DNA of 64,000 nucleotides from Bacteroidales bacterium (GCA_014800795.1 JAAVFL010000034.1:36285-100284), one strand, 5' to 3'. Shown: positions 35,165 to 44,146, numbered from the stretch's first letter. Translations and numbers: made by a program. Notes: generated by a model from the letters alone, not told the origin.

Positions 35165-35219
35165 GCCGCAGGCAGCGGGTGTTGGCAGTCACTTGCTGTG
35201 CGCGCCTGCTGTCTGCGGC
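35165..35219. terminator. GC-rich hairpin after the peptidase gene
   Basis: GCCGCAGGCAGC (35165-35176) pairs with GCTGTCTGCGGC (35208-35219), 11 of 12 positions. No T-run follows, so terminator function is only likely. Confidence 0.45.
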
Positions 35220-35243
35220 TGCTATGTTCTCATACGTTGATGC

Positions 35244-35529
35244 CCTGAAAAAAAGTTGACTCCTAAAAGAGACAAAGATGATAAAATTTCAGAGTCTGCC
35301 GAGACAAAAACGGCAAACCATCCGCGATGAGGTACTGCGTCTTTATGCAGAAACCGACCTCAGTTATGGAGAGATTGCGGAAGAAACCGGGGTTCAGGTA
35401 CGCACGGTTGAATATATTGTGCGTAACTTTGCGTCAGTTTGTCGCTATCCCTGGGTGGAGTTGACCAACTCAAGATATAGAGTAAACTTTAAACAGTAAA
35501 CATACAAAACCGAGTCAACCTTTTTCAGG
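35244..35529. mobile_element. Candidate small element with inverted ends around an HTH ORF
   Basis: The left end CCTGAAAAAAAGTTGACTC (35244-35262) is matched in reverse complement by the right end GAGTCAACCTTTTTCAGG (35512-35529) with one indel and one mismatch. About 286 bases lie from end to end and include a 73-codon ORF with a helix-turn-helix. Ends rich in AAAGTTGAC resemble IS3-type termini, but no transposase DDE domain is present. It may be a MITE or a decayed insertion sequence. No target duplication is seen. Confidence 0.5.
35278..35499 (+). CDS. Small helix-turn-helix protein
   Basis: 73 residues. RQTIRDEVLRLYAETDLSYGEIAEETGVQVRTVEYIVRNFA forms a sigma-region-4 or homeodomain-like HTH. 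The rest (SVCRYPWVELTNSRYRVNFKQ) has no match that can be named. The ORF fits neatly between the inverted ends of the candidate element, so it may be the remaining DNA-binding part of a transposase or a small regulator carried by it. GAGTTGACCAACTC, an imperfect palindrome near its 3' end, repeats the core of the terminal sequence. Confidence 0.55.
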   Translation: MIKFQSLPRQKRQTIRDEVLRLYAETDLSYGEIAEETGVQVRTVEYIVRNFASVCRYPWVELTNSRYRVNFKQ

Positions 35530-35597
35530 AACGGACAATTTGATGTGGTCGCCGTGAATTTTTATTGTAGGGAAGTGGAAATGCGGGTAAAATTTTG

Positions 35598-35605
35598 TAC
35601 ATTTG
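35598..35605 (+). promoter_or_regulatory. -7 box of the aldolase gene
   Basis: TACATTTG matches TAnnTTTG, about 107 bases before the aldolase ATG. No consensus -33 box is found. Confidence 0.5.
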
Positions 35606-35712
35606 CGGGAGAAAAAGAGCGCTGTATGCGCAAGTGGCGTCTGAAGCTGCGGAGCATGCATGAGTTTTTTCGCTGTCAAACTGACGACTAAAATACATTT
35701 ATTTTAATTAAT

Positions 35713-36714
35713 ATGGTAAGCTATAAAGAATTAGGTCTTGTAAACACCCGCGAGATGTTTGCAAAGGCTATCAAGGGCGGTTATGCAATCCCCGCTTTCA
35801 ACTTCAACAACATGGAGCAGCTCCAGGCCATCATCAAGGCTGCTGCTGAGGAAAAATCTCCCGTTATCCTCCAGGTTTCGAAGGGCGCACGCAACTATGC
35901 TAACGCTACTCTGCTCCGCTATATGGCTCAGGGTGCTGTGGCATATGCTAAGGAACTCGGTTGGGAACATCCCCAGATCGTTCTTCACCTCGACCATGGC
36001 GACAGCTTCGAGCTTTGCAAGAGCTGCATCGACAACGGTTTCTCTTCTGTGATGATCGACGGTTCACACCTCCCCTACGAGGAGAATGTGGCTCTCACAA
36101 AGAAGGTTGTTGACTACGCACACCAGTATGATGTGACTGTAGAGGGTGAGCTTGGCGTGCTTGCAGGTGTTGAGGATGAGGTTTCTTCCGACCACCACAC
36201 CTACACCAACCCCGAAGAGGTTATCGACTTCGCTACCCGCACAGGGTGCGACTCGCTCGCTATCTCGATCGGTACCAGCCACGGTGCTTACAAGTTCACT
36301 CCCGAGCAGTGTACCCGCGATCCGAAGACCGGTCTGCTCGTTCCTCCCCCACTGGCGTTCGACGTACTCGACGCTGTTATGGAGAAACTCCCCGGATTCC
36401 CCATCGTACTCCACGGCTCAAGCTCTGTTCCCCAGGAATATGTGAAGATCATCAACGAAAACGGCGGTAAACTGCCCGATGCTATCGGTATTCCCGAAGA
36501 GCAGCTCCGCAAAGCTGCCAAGAGCGCTGTTTGCAAAATCAACATCGACTCTGACAGCCGTCTCGCTATGACCGCTGCAATCCGCAAAGTCTTCAATGAG
36601 AAACCCGGTGAGTTCGACCCCCGCAAATATCTCGGCCCGGCTCGCGACGAAATGGAGAAACTCTACAAGCATAAGATCGTTAACGTTCTCGGTTCCAACG
36701 GTAAAGCTGAATAA
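35713..36714 (+). CDS. fbaA: Class II fructose-bisphosphate aldolase
   Basis: 333 residues. It splits fructose 1,6-bisphosphate into dihydroxyacetone phosphate and glyceraldehyde 3-phosphate in glycolysis. Class II zinc-site motifs are VLHLDHGDSFELC, SIGTSHGAYKF and IVLHGSSSVPQEY. The start MVSYKELGLVNTREMFAKAI matches the family. The gene has many preferred codons, as expected for high expression, and ends in a strong terminator. Confidence 0.97.
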   Translation: MVSYKELGLVNTREMFAKAIKGGYAIPAFNFNNMEQLQAIIKAAAEEKSPVILQVSKGARNYANATLLRYMAQGAVAYAKELGWEHPQIVLHLDHGDSFELCKSCIDNGFSSVMIDGSHLPYEENVALTKKVVDYAHQYDVTVEGELGVLAGVEDEVSSDHHTYTNPEEVIDFATRTGCDSLAISIGTSHGAYKFTPEQCTRDPKTGLLVPPPLAFDVLDAVMEKLPGFPIVLHGSSSVPQEYVKIINENGGKLPDAIGIPEEQLRKAAKSAVCKINIDSDSRLAMTAAIRKVFNEKPGEFDPRKYLGPARDEMEKLYKHKIVNVLGSNGKAE

Positions 36715-36744
36715 TCCGAGGGCTTAACCCGATAAAACACATGT

Positions 36745-36786
36745 TCAGGCCTGACTGTAAAAATTCACAGTCAGGCCTGACTTTTT
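36745..36786 (+). terminator. Rho-independent terminator of fbaA
   Basis: Perfect 14-bp stem TCAGGCCTGACTGT / ACAGTCAGGCCTGA (36745-36758 and 36767-36780) followed by TTTTT at 36782-36786. It also faces the converging HsdR-N gene. Confidence 0.9.
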
Positions 36787-36842
36787 CAGTCATTACTCTG
36801 TCGTAAAGACGGATAACCGGTGGCTTTGTATTAACAAGGTTT

Positions 36843-37331
36843 TCAGTTATTGCAAACTGCTAATTGCCCATAGGTAGGGATTGAGGAGAGGAAACGGGCT
36901 GTGTTGTTGGTGTAGTCGATGGCGCAGCAGTAGTGCGTGAGACCGTTGGATACGATCAGCAGTGACACACGGAGTACCATGTTGTAACGCAATATCTGGT
37001 CGAAGACCTCGCGTGTGATGGGAATGTGGGGTGCTTTGTACTCCACTATCATCTGCGGGCGCAGACCCCCGGAGGAGTATAGTACGGTATCGCAGCGTCG
37101 TGAGGTAGAGTTGAGGGTAATGGACACCTCGTTGGCGAGAAGGGGAGCGGGATATCCGAGATCGGTAATGAGATGGCTCACGAAATGCTGGCGCACCCAC
37201 TCTTCGGGTGTGAGCGCTACGAACCGATGGCGCAGCAGACAAAACACGCGCGTCACTCCGTCGTCACATTCCTTAATCCGCAGCGGGGCAGAAGGAAGGT
37301 TGAGCTGTGGAAATTTCCTTGAATCCGACAA
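36843..37331 (-). CDS. HsdR N-terminal-domain (HSDR_N_2) protein, PD-(D/E)xK type
   Basis: 162 residues. RRCDTVLYSSGGLRPQMIVEYKAP supplies the Asp and the ExK of a PD-(D/E)xK nuclease core like that at the N-terminus of type I restriction subunits. TPEEWVRQHFVSHLITDLGYP precedes it. No helicase domain, HsdM or HsdS is near, so this is a free-standing small domain, common in Bacteroidetes and often next to holA as here (divergent). Function unknown; a role in DNA maintenance is inference. Confidence 0.85.
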   Translation of the reverse strand: MSDSRKFPQLNLPSAPLRIKECDDGVTRVFCLLRHRFVALTPEEWVRQHFVSHLITDLGYPAPLLANEVSITLNSTSRRCDTVLYSSGGLRPQMIVEYKAPHIPITREVFDQILRYNMVLRVSLLIVSNGLTHYCCAIDYTNNTARFLSSIPTYGQLAVCNN

Positions 37332-37431
37332 TAAGTTTGATAATAAGTTAGAAAAAATGTTGGTTTCACCGCCGAGTATTTCGCAGTGTGGAAAATAGTG
37401 CGTAAATTTACAAAAATTATCCGATAACTAT

Positions 37432-38478
37432 ATGGCGGAGACGGTGACATTTCAGGGCATTTGTCGCGACCTGCGTGCAGGCCGTCCGGCACCGCTGTAT
37501 CTCATCCATGGAGAAGAGGGGTTTTATATAGATGCCCTGGTGAAGGAATTCGAGGCTCTTGTTCCGGAGGAGGACCGGGATTTTGATCTTACGGTGCTTT
37601 ACGCTCCGGAGCTGGATAATGCGCGTGCTGTCGATGATGCCTGCCGGCGCTATCCGATGCTCGGACGGCGCCATGTGGTGATTCTCAAGGAGGTACAGTC
37701 CGTATCGGCAGACTTTCTGAAACCGCTTGCGGCCTATGCCGCCAATCCTGTTCCATCCACAGTGTTGTGTGTGTGCTTCAGGGGAGCCAAAGCCAAAGGC
37801 GCGGAATTTATGAAAGGTATGCGTGCCGGCGGTGGAGTGGTATTCGAGGCAGTAAAAGTGAAGGAAGCGCAGGTTCCGACTGTTGTTCAGAATTTTATAA
37901 AGGAACGTGGACTCACGGCCGATCCCAAGGCGCTTCTGATGCTATGCGACTTTGTAGGAACTGACCTTAGCCGGTTGTACAACGAAGTGGCCAAGCTGAC
38001 GGTAACACTCGGCAAGGGTGCCATGATTACTCCCGAAGCGGTAGAGCGTAATATCGGTGTATCAAAGGAATACAATAATTTTGAGCTTTCACATGCTTTG
38101 GCGGAGAAAAATCTGCCGAAAGTGATGGCGATATACTTCAATTATAAGGGTAACCCGAAGGCGCATCCGGTGCAGCCACTTGTCGCTTTGGTTTTCAATC
38201 TGTTTGCCAATGTGCTGGCGGCGCAATATGCTGTCGATAAGTCAGAGCGGGGATTGATGCAGGAGCTCGGATTCAGTTCCCCCTGGCAGCTTAAGGATGT
38301 AAAGACAGCCTCTGCGAACTACAACGCATGGCAGGTCATAGAAATTATCGACAAGCTGCGTGAATTCGAATGTGCTTCGAAAGGTAACGGTTCCCGTCAG
38401 GACCCCTACGATCTGTTTTTTGATCTGCTGATGCGGATTTTGAATCCGCTCGGACAGAAAGGTGTAAGAGGAATCTGA
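37432..38478 (+). CDS. holA: DNA polymerase III subunit delta
   Basis: 348 residues. The delta subunit opens the sliding clamp within the clamp loader. The N-terminal part APLYLIHGEEGFYIDALVKEF and YPMLGRRHVVILKEVQSV and the later IGVSKEYNNFELSHALAEKN are typical. It is divergent from the HsdR-N gene, with about 100 bases holding both promoters. No other replisome gene is adjacent. Confidence 0.93.
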   Translation: MAETVTFQGICRDLRAGRPAPLYLIHGEEGFYIDALVKEFEALVPEEDRDFDLTVLYAPELDNARAVDDACRRYPMLGRRHVVILKEVQSVSADFLKPLAAYAANPVPSTVLCVCFRGAKAKGAEFMKGMRAGGGVVFEAVKVKEAQVPTVVQNFIKERGLTADPKALLMLCDFVGTDLSRLYNEVAKLTVTLGKGAMITPEAVERNIGVSKEYNNFELSHALAEKNLPKVMAIYFNYKGNPKAHPVQPLVALVFNLFANVLAAQYAVDKSERGLMQELGFSSPWQLKDVKTASANYNAWQVIEIIDKLREFECASKGNGSRQDPYDLFFDLLMRILNPLGQKGVRGI

Positions 38479-38560
38479 CGCGATCCGCAATTATAAATTC
38501 GGTAATTGAGCCGGCAGTGGAGCAGATAATGGATAAAACGGATTTTAGTCTATAAGACAT

Positions 38561-39964
38561 ATGCGAAAGATATTGACTGTATTAGCGGGATTTTATATAG
38601 GGGTGTCTGTGGCGTGGAGCGCATCCGTCGATGATGCGCGGATGCTTGCGGAAGATGGCAATCTCAGGGATGCTATCGCTATGCTCCTTGAGCTTGAGGT
38701 AGAGCAACCGAAAGACGCTGATATTCCTAAGCTTCTTGGCGACTATTATATGGCCGCCGGCGATATTGACAACGCACGCACGGCCTATGAGACAGCCCGC
38801 AAGAAAGGGAACCGCAATGCAATCCTGGGACTTGCGGAGATCGCGAACAATCAGTATGATGTGGAGGGAGCGCGTACACTTATCGAAGATTATCGCAAGA
38901 CTGTCAGGAAGGGTAAGCGGATTATAGCCGAAGACGAATCGGAGGATATCGAAGAGCGTACGGACCGCATTGAGAATGCTCTCGGGCGCGTGGAACTTAT
39001 CGAGGTTGTCGATTCGATGGTGGTTGATGCGGCGGACTTCTTCCGTCATTACCGCCTCAGTCCTGAAGCCGGTTCACTTAATCCGGTCTCTGTATTGCCC
39101 GATGGTTTCGAGGCAGCGCATCCTACGGTGGTTTATGAGCCCGAGAGTGGCCGCGAGATGATATGGGCTGCTCCGGGCGCCGACGGCACTCCGCAGCTCT
39201 ATTCCTCATCGGCACTGTATGGCGATACATGGGAGCATCCTGTAGCGCTTGGCGAAAATCTGGGTGGCGGCGGTGATGCCAATTTCCCGTTTCTGATGCC
39301 TGACGGAGTTACGCTCTATTTCGCATCTGACGGTGAAGATTCACTCGGAGGTCTTGATATATACATTTCGCGTAGAGGGGACGACGGCTTTCTTCAGCCG
39401 CAGAATCTCGGTATGCCCTACAATTCGCCCTACGATGATTATATGCTTGCTATCGATGAATTTACCGGAGCGGGATGGTGGGCATCTGACCGCAACCGCA
39501 TTCCGGGCAAGGTGACGATTTTTGTGTTCGTGCCGCAGGAATTGCGCCGGAATGTCGATCCGGATAGTCCTGATCTGCAGGCGAGGGCGCTTCTCAACAA
39601 TATCAGGGCTACATGGAATCCCTCGACTGACCGTGAGGCTGTTATCAGAAATATCGCGTCCATCGATACGGAGCGTGCCAAAACTGTGAAGCAATTCGAA
39701 ATATATATTCCGGGACGTGGCGTTCTGACAAATGCCGATGAATTCCGCAATCCTGAGAGCCGTACGGCAATGAACGCCTATATGGCGGGGGTTGCGAAAG
39801 TTACGGACGCATCACGCCGGCTGGCATCGCTCCGCGCGGCCTACAGTTCGGGAAAACAGGCCGACAGTGGTGAGATAAACGCTTTGGAGCGACAGGTCGA
39901 GGCATCCCGTAGCGAACTTACCGAACTCAGAAACCGTGTCGTTACCCTCGAGACCTCCCGATAA
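38561..39964 (+). CDS. Exported TPR and PD40-repeat protein
   Basis: 467 residues with a signal peptide (MRKILTVLAGFYIGVSVAWS). Residues about 20-120 form TPR-like helices (DARMLAEDGNLRDAIAMLLE, GDIDNARTAYETARKKG). Residues about 190-320 carry PD40/TolB-like beta-propeller units (FPFLMPDGVTLYFASDGEDSLGGLDIYIS, WASDRNRIPG). The last 80 residues are a coiled coil. Such Bacteroidetes proteins are probably periplasmic scaffolds at the envelope. OmpA-type C-terminal domain, often seen after PD40 repeats, is missing. Confidence 0.82.
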   Translation: MRKILTVLAGFYIGVSVAWSASVDDARMLAEDGNLRDAIAMLLELEVEQPKDADIPKLLGDYYMAAGDIDNARTAYETARKKGNRNAILGLAEIANNQYDVEGARTLIEDYRKTVRKGKRIIAEDESEDIEERTDRIENALGRVELIEVVDSMVVDAADFFRHYRLSPEAGSLNPVSVLPDGFEAAHPTVVYEPESGREMIWAAPGADGTPQLYSSSALYGDTWEHPVALGENLGGGGDANFPFLMPDGVTLYFASDGEDSLGGLDIYISRRGDDGFLQPQNLGMPYNSPYDDYMLAIDEFTGAGWWASDRNRIPGKVTIFVFVPQELRRNVDPDSPDLQARALLNNIRATWNPSTDREAVIRNIASIDTERAKTVKQFEIYIPGRGVLTNADEFRNPESRTAMNAYMAGVAKVTDASRRLASLRAAYSSGKQADSGEINALERQVEASRSELTELRNRVVTLETSR

Positions 39965-40016
39965 AATCCGGGTAATATCACCGATTTATTTACAAACCAT
40001 ATAATACACATTTTTT

Positions 40017-41471
40017 TTGATCGCATTTCTTGTATCGCTCGCCGTGCTGATAGGCGGCTATTTCATCTATGGCTCGATTGTTGAAAAAGTTTTTCAGACC
40101 GATGCCTCGCGTCCGACGCCGGCTGTAACCATGGCCGACGGGGTGGATTATGTTCCGATGCCGGCATGGAAGGTTTTTTTGATCCAGTTTCTTAATATTG
40201 CCGGTCTCGGACCTATCTTCGGGGCGATAATGGGTGTGATGTATGGTCCGGCGGCATTTTTATGGATAGTTCTCGGAACTATTTTTGCCGGAGCAGTCCA
40301 CGATTTTGTAGCCGGTATGATTTCGCTCCGCAGCGGAGGATCCTCCTTGCCCGAGATTGTGGGACGGGAGCTTGGAACTGGAGTAAAGCAGGTTCTCCGC
40401 ATCTTTTCTGTGGTGCTGCTGATTCTTGTCGGGGGAGTGTTCGTGGTGACTACATCGGGTCTGCTCGCGTCGCTGACTCCCCAGAGCCTGAATGTAACGT
40501 TCTGGGCAGTAGTAATATTTGTGTATTATCTTCTGGCTACAATGTTTCCGATCGACAAACTGATCGGTAATATCTACCCTCTTTTCGCCGGAGTGCTTCT
40601 GTTTATGGCCGTAGGATTGGTGGCGGTAATGTTGTTCGGCGGTGTAGTTATGCCCGATCCTTTTGACGGTGGCATAGGCAACCGCTACGCCGGGGAGCTG
40701 ATTGATACACACCCCATATTCCCGATGCTGTTTATCTCTATCGCCTGCGGCGCCATATCGGGATTCCACGCTACGCAGTCGCCGATGATGGCGAGATGTA
40801 TGAAAAACGAGCGTCTGGCCCGCCCGGTGTTCTACGGCGCAATGGTGGCGGAGGGGGTTGTCGCACTTATATGGGCTGCTGCCGCGATAACATTCACCGG
40901 GGGATACGATGGCCTCTCATCATATATGTCCGAGCCGGGACATAGTCCGAGTTCGCTTATTCACGATATTTCAACCGGGTGGCTCGGAACGGTAGGCGGA
41001 CTGCTTGCTGTGATAGGCGTTATCGCAGCGCCGATCACTACCGGCGATACAGCTCTTAGAAGTGCCCGCCTCATAGTGGCAGATTTTACCCGCTTCCCGC
41101 AAAACAAGCTATGGCAGCGTGCCCTGATCAGTCTTCCTCTGTTTGCTCTTACATTTGCTGTGATGATGATTGACTTCAATGTCCTCTGGCGCTATTTCGC
41201 GTGGAGCAATCAGGCTTTGTCGGTGTTCACACTCTGGGCATGTACGGTATATCTGGCCCGCCACGGAAGGTTTTATCTTATTACACTTCTTCCGGCGATG
41301 TTCATGACCGTTGTTACGACATCATATATACTTGTGGCTCCTTCTCCCGAAGGGTTCGGACTTGATTATATGACCGGAATATGGTGTGGTGTGGCTCTTG
41401 CCGCCATATTCACAGCGCTTTTCGCTCGCTCTCTCACAGCCATGCGCTCTCTTTCCCGCTCTAATCTTTAA
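40017..41471 (+). CDS. cstA: Carbon starvation protein CstA, short form, TTG start
   Basis: 484-residue integral membrane protein with about 14-16 hydrophobic segments, of the short Bacteroidetes CstA class (E. coli CstA is about 700). Signatures are FLNIAGLGPIFGAIMGVMYGP, HDFVAGMISLRSGGSSLPEIVG and SGFHATQSPMMARCMKNE. Relatives import pyruvate or peptides. The frame opens after a TAA at 40002 and has no ATG before the conserved N-terminus, so TTG at 40017 (read MIAFLVSLAVL) is the likely start; it follows a T8 run. A single-base assembly error there cannot be excluded. It is 9 bases upstream of a PHP phosphatase gene. Confidence 0.9.
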   Translation: MIAFLVSLAVLIGGYFIYGSIVEKVFQTDASRPTPAVTMADGVDYVPMPAWKVFLIQFLNIAGLGPIFGAIMGVMYGPAAFLWIVLGTIFAGAVHDFVAGMISLRSGGSSLPEIVGRELGTGVKQVLRIFSVVLLILVGGVFVVTTSGLLASLTPQSLNVTFWAVVIFVYYLLATMFPIDKLIGNIYPLFAGVLLFMAVGLVAVMLFGGVVMPDPFDGGIGNRYAGELIDTHPIFPMLFISIACGAISGFHATQSPMMARCMKNERLARPVFYGAMVAEGVVALIWAAAAITFTGGYDGLSSYMSEPGHSPSSLIHDISTGWLGTVGGLLAVIGVIAAPITTGDTALRSARLIVADFTRFPQNKLWQRALISLPLFALTFAVMMIDFNVLWRYFAWSNQALSVFTLWACTVYLARHGRFYLITLLPAMFMTVVTTSYILVAPSPEGFGLDYMTGIWCGVALAAIFTALFARSLTAMRSLSRSNL

Positions 41472-41480
41472 TCACTTCTT

Positions 41481-42281
41481 ATGGATATTATCAATGAACT
41501 TGGCGATGCCACCCTTTATACATTGCATTCCCACACCGAATTCTGCGACGGGCGTGCCCAGATGGAAGCATTTGCCCGCGAGGCTGTGAAGCAGGGATTC
41601 ACCCGTTATGGCTTCACACCTCATTCGCCTGTGCCGATTGTTTCGCCATGCAATATGACTATGGCGAATGTTCCGGTATATCTTGCGGAGGTGGAGCGTA
41701 TTAAAGGGGAATATGGTGACAGATGCCGGTTCTATGCCGGAATGGAGGTGGATTATCTTGGAGAGGAATGGGGCCCGGCAGATCCATATTTCGCATCCCT
41801 GGGGCTTGACTACACCATTGGATCGGTTCACTTTATCCCTTCTCAAGGCGGTGAACTTATTGATATCGACGGACGGTTCGAAAGGTTCGCGCGGAATATG
41901 CGTGAGCATTTCAGCGACGATATACATTATGTCGTGGAGACCTTTTATTCACAGTCGGAGAAGATGCTTGATGCGGGCGGATTCGAAATACTCGGCCATT
42001 TCGATAAGATTGCGCAGAACGGATCGCTCTATCACCCCGGACTGGAGGATGAAGAGTGGTATAAACGGCTGATAAATAATTATATTGAAAAAATAGTAGC
42101 TTCCGGAGTTGTTGTCGAGATCAATACAAAGGCTTATGCGGAGCATGGCCGTATCTTCCCGGCGGCGCGCTACATCGAACGGCTGAAAACGGCCGGAGTG
42201 CCGATGATAGTCAATTCCGACGCGCATGTTCCGGCGCTTATCAACGCATCGCGCGATTATGCGTTCGGACTTCTCGGCTGA
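41481..42281 (+). CDS. PHP-domain histidinol-phosphatase-like protein
   Basis: 266 residues. Metal-binding PHP motifs are LHSHTEFCDGRAQ at the start, GFTPHSPVPI, GMEVDYLGEE, DYTIGSVHFI and VNSDAHVPALI at the end. It resembles HisK-type histidinol phosphatases, which dephosphorylate L-histidinol phosphate. No other his gene is nearby, so a general phosphoesterase role is possible. It follows cstA closely and converges on the helicase gene. Confidence 0.87.
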   Translation: MDIINELGDATLYTLHSHTEFCDGRAQMEAFAREAVKQGFTRYGFTPHSPVPIVSPCNMTMANVPVYLAEVERIKGEYGDRCRFYAGMEVDYLGEEWGPADPYFASLGLDYTIGSVHFIPSQGGELIDIDGRFERFARNMREHFSDDIHYVVETFYSQSEKMLDAGGFEILGHFDKIAQNGSLYHPGLEDEEWYKRLINNYIEKIVASGVVVEINTKAYAEHGRIFPAARYIERLKTAGVPMIVNSDAHVPALINASRDYAFGLLG

Positions 42282-42292
42282 AACCTTGCAGG

Positions 42293-43609
42293 TCAGCGGA
42301 GAAGCGATATCTTGACTTTCGTGTTTTTCAGTCGGTAGGATGCGGTGTTTTCTATGGTGCGTTGCGCTTTGTCGCGTGGTACCGCTGCAATGGCGCTATG
42401 GTCATTTACAACGATTTTGCCGACTTCATCTTTTGTAAGCCCACCTTTCTGTATCAGGAATCCGGCGATATCTCCGCGGGATATTTTTTCCTTTTTGCCC
42501 GCATTGAAATAGAGAGTAGCCACGTTACTGTGGATTCCTCCATCGGCAGGGGTTTCTCCCGATGGATATAATTCACGCTCCCATGTCACGGCTTCCGGGA
42601 TATTCTCTTCGTCTGCTATGATTACGAATGCGGTTCCTGATGCTCCCATTCGGGCCGTGCGCCCGTTGCGGTGTGTCCAGCTTTCCGGCGATGTGGGAAG
42701 ATGGTAGTGAATCACGTAGTTTACATCGTCGATATCCAATCCGCGCGATCCAAGATCGGTTGATACGAGAATCGGGGTAGTTCCGTTGTTGAACAGGTCG
42801 ATGGCGAGCTGTCGTTCGCGTTGTTCCAGACCGCCGTGATAAAGGCCGGCCGGGAAACTGTTTTTCTTTAGGAAATTATATACTCTTTCGGCGCTTTCAC
42901 GATGATTGACGAATACTATCGCCCTTCCGTCGGGGAGCGAGTGGAGAAGGTCGGCCAGAATGGGGAGTTTGTCGCGTTCAGGCGAATTTACACGGACAAT
43001 CTGGAGGCGTGACCGCTCGGCGTTACGCGTGAAGTCGATTGTCTCGGCATCCTTCATGGGGATGAAATCGGGCATTTCAGCCAGCTTTGTAGCGGATGTG
43101 AGTATGATTAGGTCGATGGAGCGCATGCGGCGTGCGATACGCCGCATCTCATCGAGGAAGCCCAGTTCGAGCGACTTGTCGTATTCATCGAGAACAAGAG
43201 CTTTCACCCCTGTCAGGTCTACGGTTCCGCGGGTGATGTGGTCGAGCAGACGCCCAGGGGTAGCGACGATAATATCGGGGGTGACAGACATAGAATTCAC
43301 CTCATCGCTCATGGCATGCCCACCGTAGAAAGCTACGGTTTTGAGTCCGGTCGCCACCGGACGGATCACATCGGCAATCTGAAGTACCAGCTCGCGCGAT
43401 GGGGCGAGAACTACGGCCTGAAGTTTGCCCGACGATGGCGACAGGTAGCGCAACAGGCGTATGGCGAAAGCTGCTGTTTTCCCGGACCCGGTAGGGGACA
43501 GCAGTATGATCCGGCGCATGTCGGTGCCTGCCATAAGTTGCTGCATCTCGTTGAGCTGAGTGATATTGTGCCGTTCTTTAAGACGGCCAAGTATGGTTCT
43601 TGTCTCCAT
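42293..43609 (-). CDS. DEAD-box-type RNA helicase with DbpA-like C-terminal domain, DEYD variant
   Basis: 438 residues. Motif I is SPTGSGKT (38-45), Ib TPGR, motif II VLDEYDK (141-144, DEYD instead of DEAD), III SAT (172-174), and the second RecA domain has IVFVNHRESAERV, VSTDLGSRGLD and HRNGRTARMG. The last 75 residues, AGKKEKISRGDIAGFLIQKGG with the following basic strand, resemble the DbpA RNA-binding domain that targets 23S rRNA. It likely works in ribosome assembly. Changes at the third and fourth place of DEAD are tolerated in some helicases. Confidence 0.9.
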   Translation of the reverse strand: METRTILGRLKERHNITQLNEMQQLMAGTDMRRIILLSPTGSGKTAAFAIRLLRYLSPSSGKLQAVVLAPSRELVLQIADVIRPVATGLKTVAFYGGHAMSDEVNSMSVTPDIIVATPGRLLDHITRGTVDLTGVKALVLDEYDKSLELGFLDEMRRIARRMRSIDLIILTSATKLAEMPDFIPMKDAETIDFTRNAERSRLQIVRVNSPERDKLPILADLLHSLPDGRAIVFVNHRESAERVYNFLKKNSFPAGLYHGGLEQRERQLAIDLFNNGTTPILVSTDLGSRGLDIDDVNYVIHYHLPTSPESWTHRNGRTARMGASGTAFVIIADEENIPEAVTWERELYPSGETPADGGIHSNVATLYFNAGKKEKISRGDIAGFLIQKGGLTKDEVGKIVVNDHSAIAAVPRDKAQRTIENTASYRLKNTKVKISLLR

Positions 43610-43639
43610 CGTTCAATAGATTTTTTACACGTGGCCGTT

Positions 43640-44146
43640 TTACCGCGATATTACTTTGTATTCACCGTTTGATCCATTCCCTACCATATAGTTCGTAAGG
43701 CCGTAGCCTTGTTTGGCAGCAGGGCCAGACAGAGGGGCGCCATAGCTCTGGAATACATCGTAGTGGCTGCCGCATTTCGGGCACACCGCTTCGTATCGTT
43801 CGTCTTCCATTATCTGCACTCTTACTTCCGGACTGTTTTCGTAAGGGCAGCTCAAATCGTATGCCAGAGGAACACCTTTGGCATCGTCAACGAGCAGAAT
43901 ACCTCCGTAGCCTGCGCGCATGACGGCCGTGTAGAAGAATCCTTGCGGCAGTTTCTCAGAGGGGATGAAATATCGGTAGGTATAGGCTCCGTGTACTCCA
44001 TATGTCTCCCAGTCTGCATAAGTATTGAACGGAATCCATACGGCAGCCGGGGGAGTACGTTTATTGTCGACATGATGGCATGCCGCGGGCAGGAGAGTGC
44101 CCGCGGCAGCAGTAAGTGCGAATATGATATTCTTTATTGTCTTCAT
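43640..44146 (-). CDS. Rieske-like lipoprotein without the histidine ligands
   Basis: 168-residue predicted lipoprotein (lipobox LPAAC, Cys23). The layout LAYDLSCPYENSPEVRV (Cys100) and VCPKCGSHYDVFQSYGAPLSGPA (Cys122, Cys125) follows a Rieske [2Fe-2S] domain, including the strand after the second box and the GPA end. A true Rieske site has CxH and CxxH; here the histidines are replaced by Tyr (CPY) and Cys (CPKC). A cluster with three cysteines or a zinc site is possible, or no metal at all. It lies 30 bases before the helicase gene. Confidence 0.72.
   Translation of the reverse strand: MKTIKNIIFALTAAAGTLLPAACHHVDNKRTPPAAVWIPFNTYADWETYGVHGAYTYRYFIPSEKLPQGFFYTAVMRAGYGGILLVDDAKGVPLAYDLSCPYENSPEVRVQIMEDERYEAVCPKCGSHYDVFQSYGAPLSGPAAKQGYGLTNYMVGNGSNGEYKVISR

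Noticed and set aside
36843..37331. HsdR-like domain as part of a restriction system
   Set aside because: No HsdM, HsdS or helicase domain is present; the protein is a small free-standing domain beside holA.
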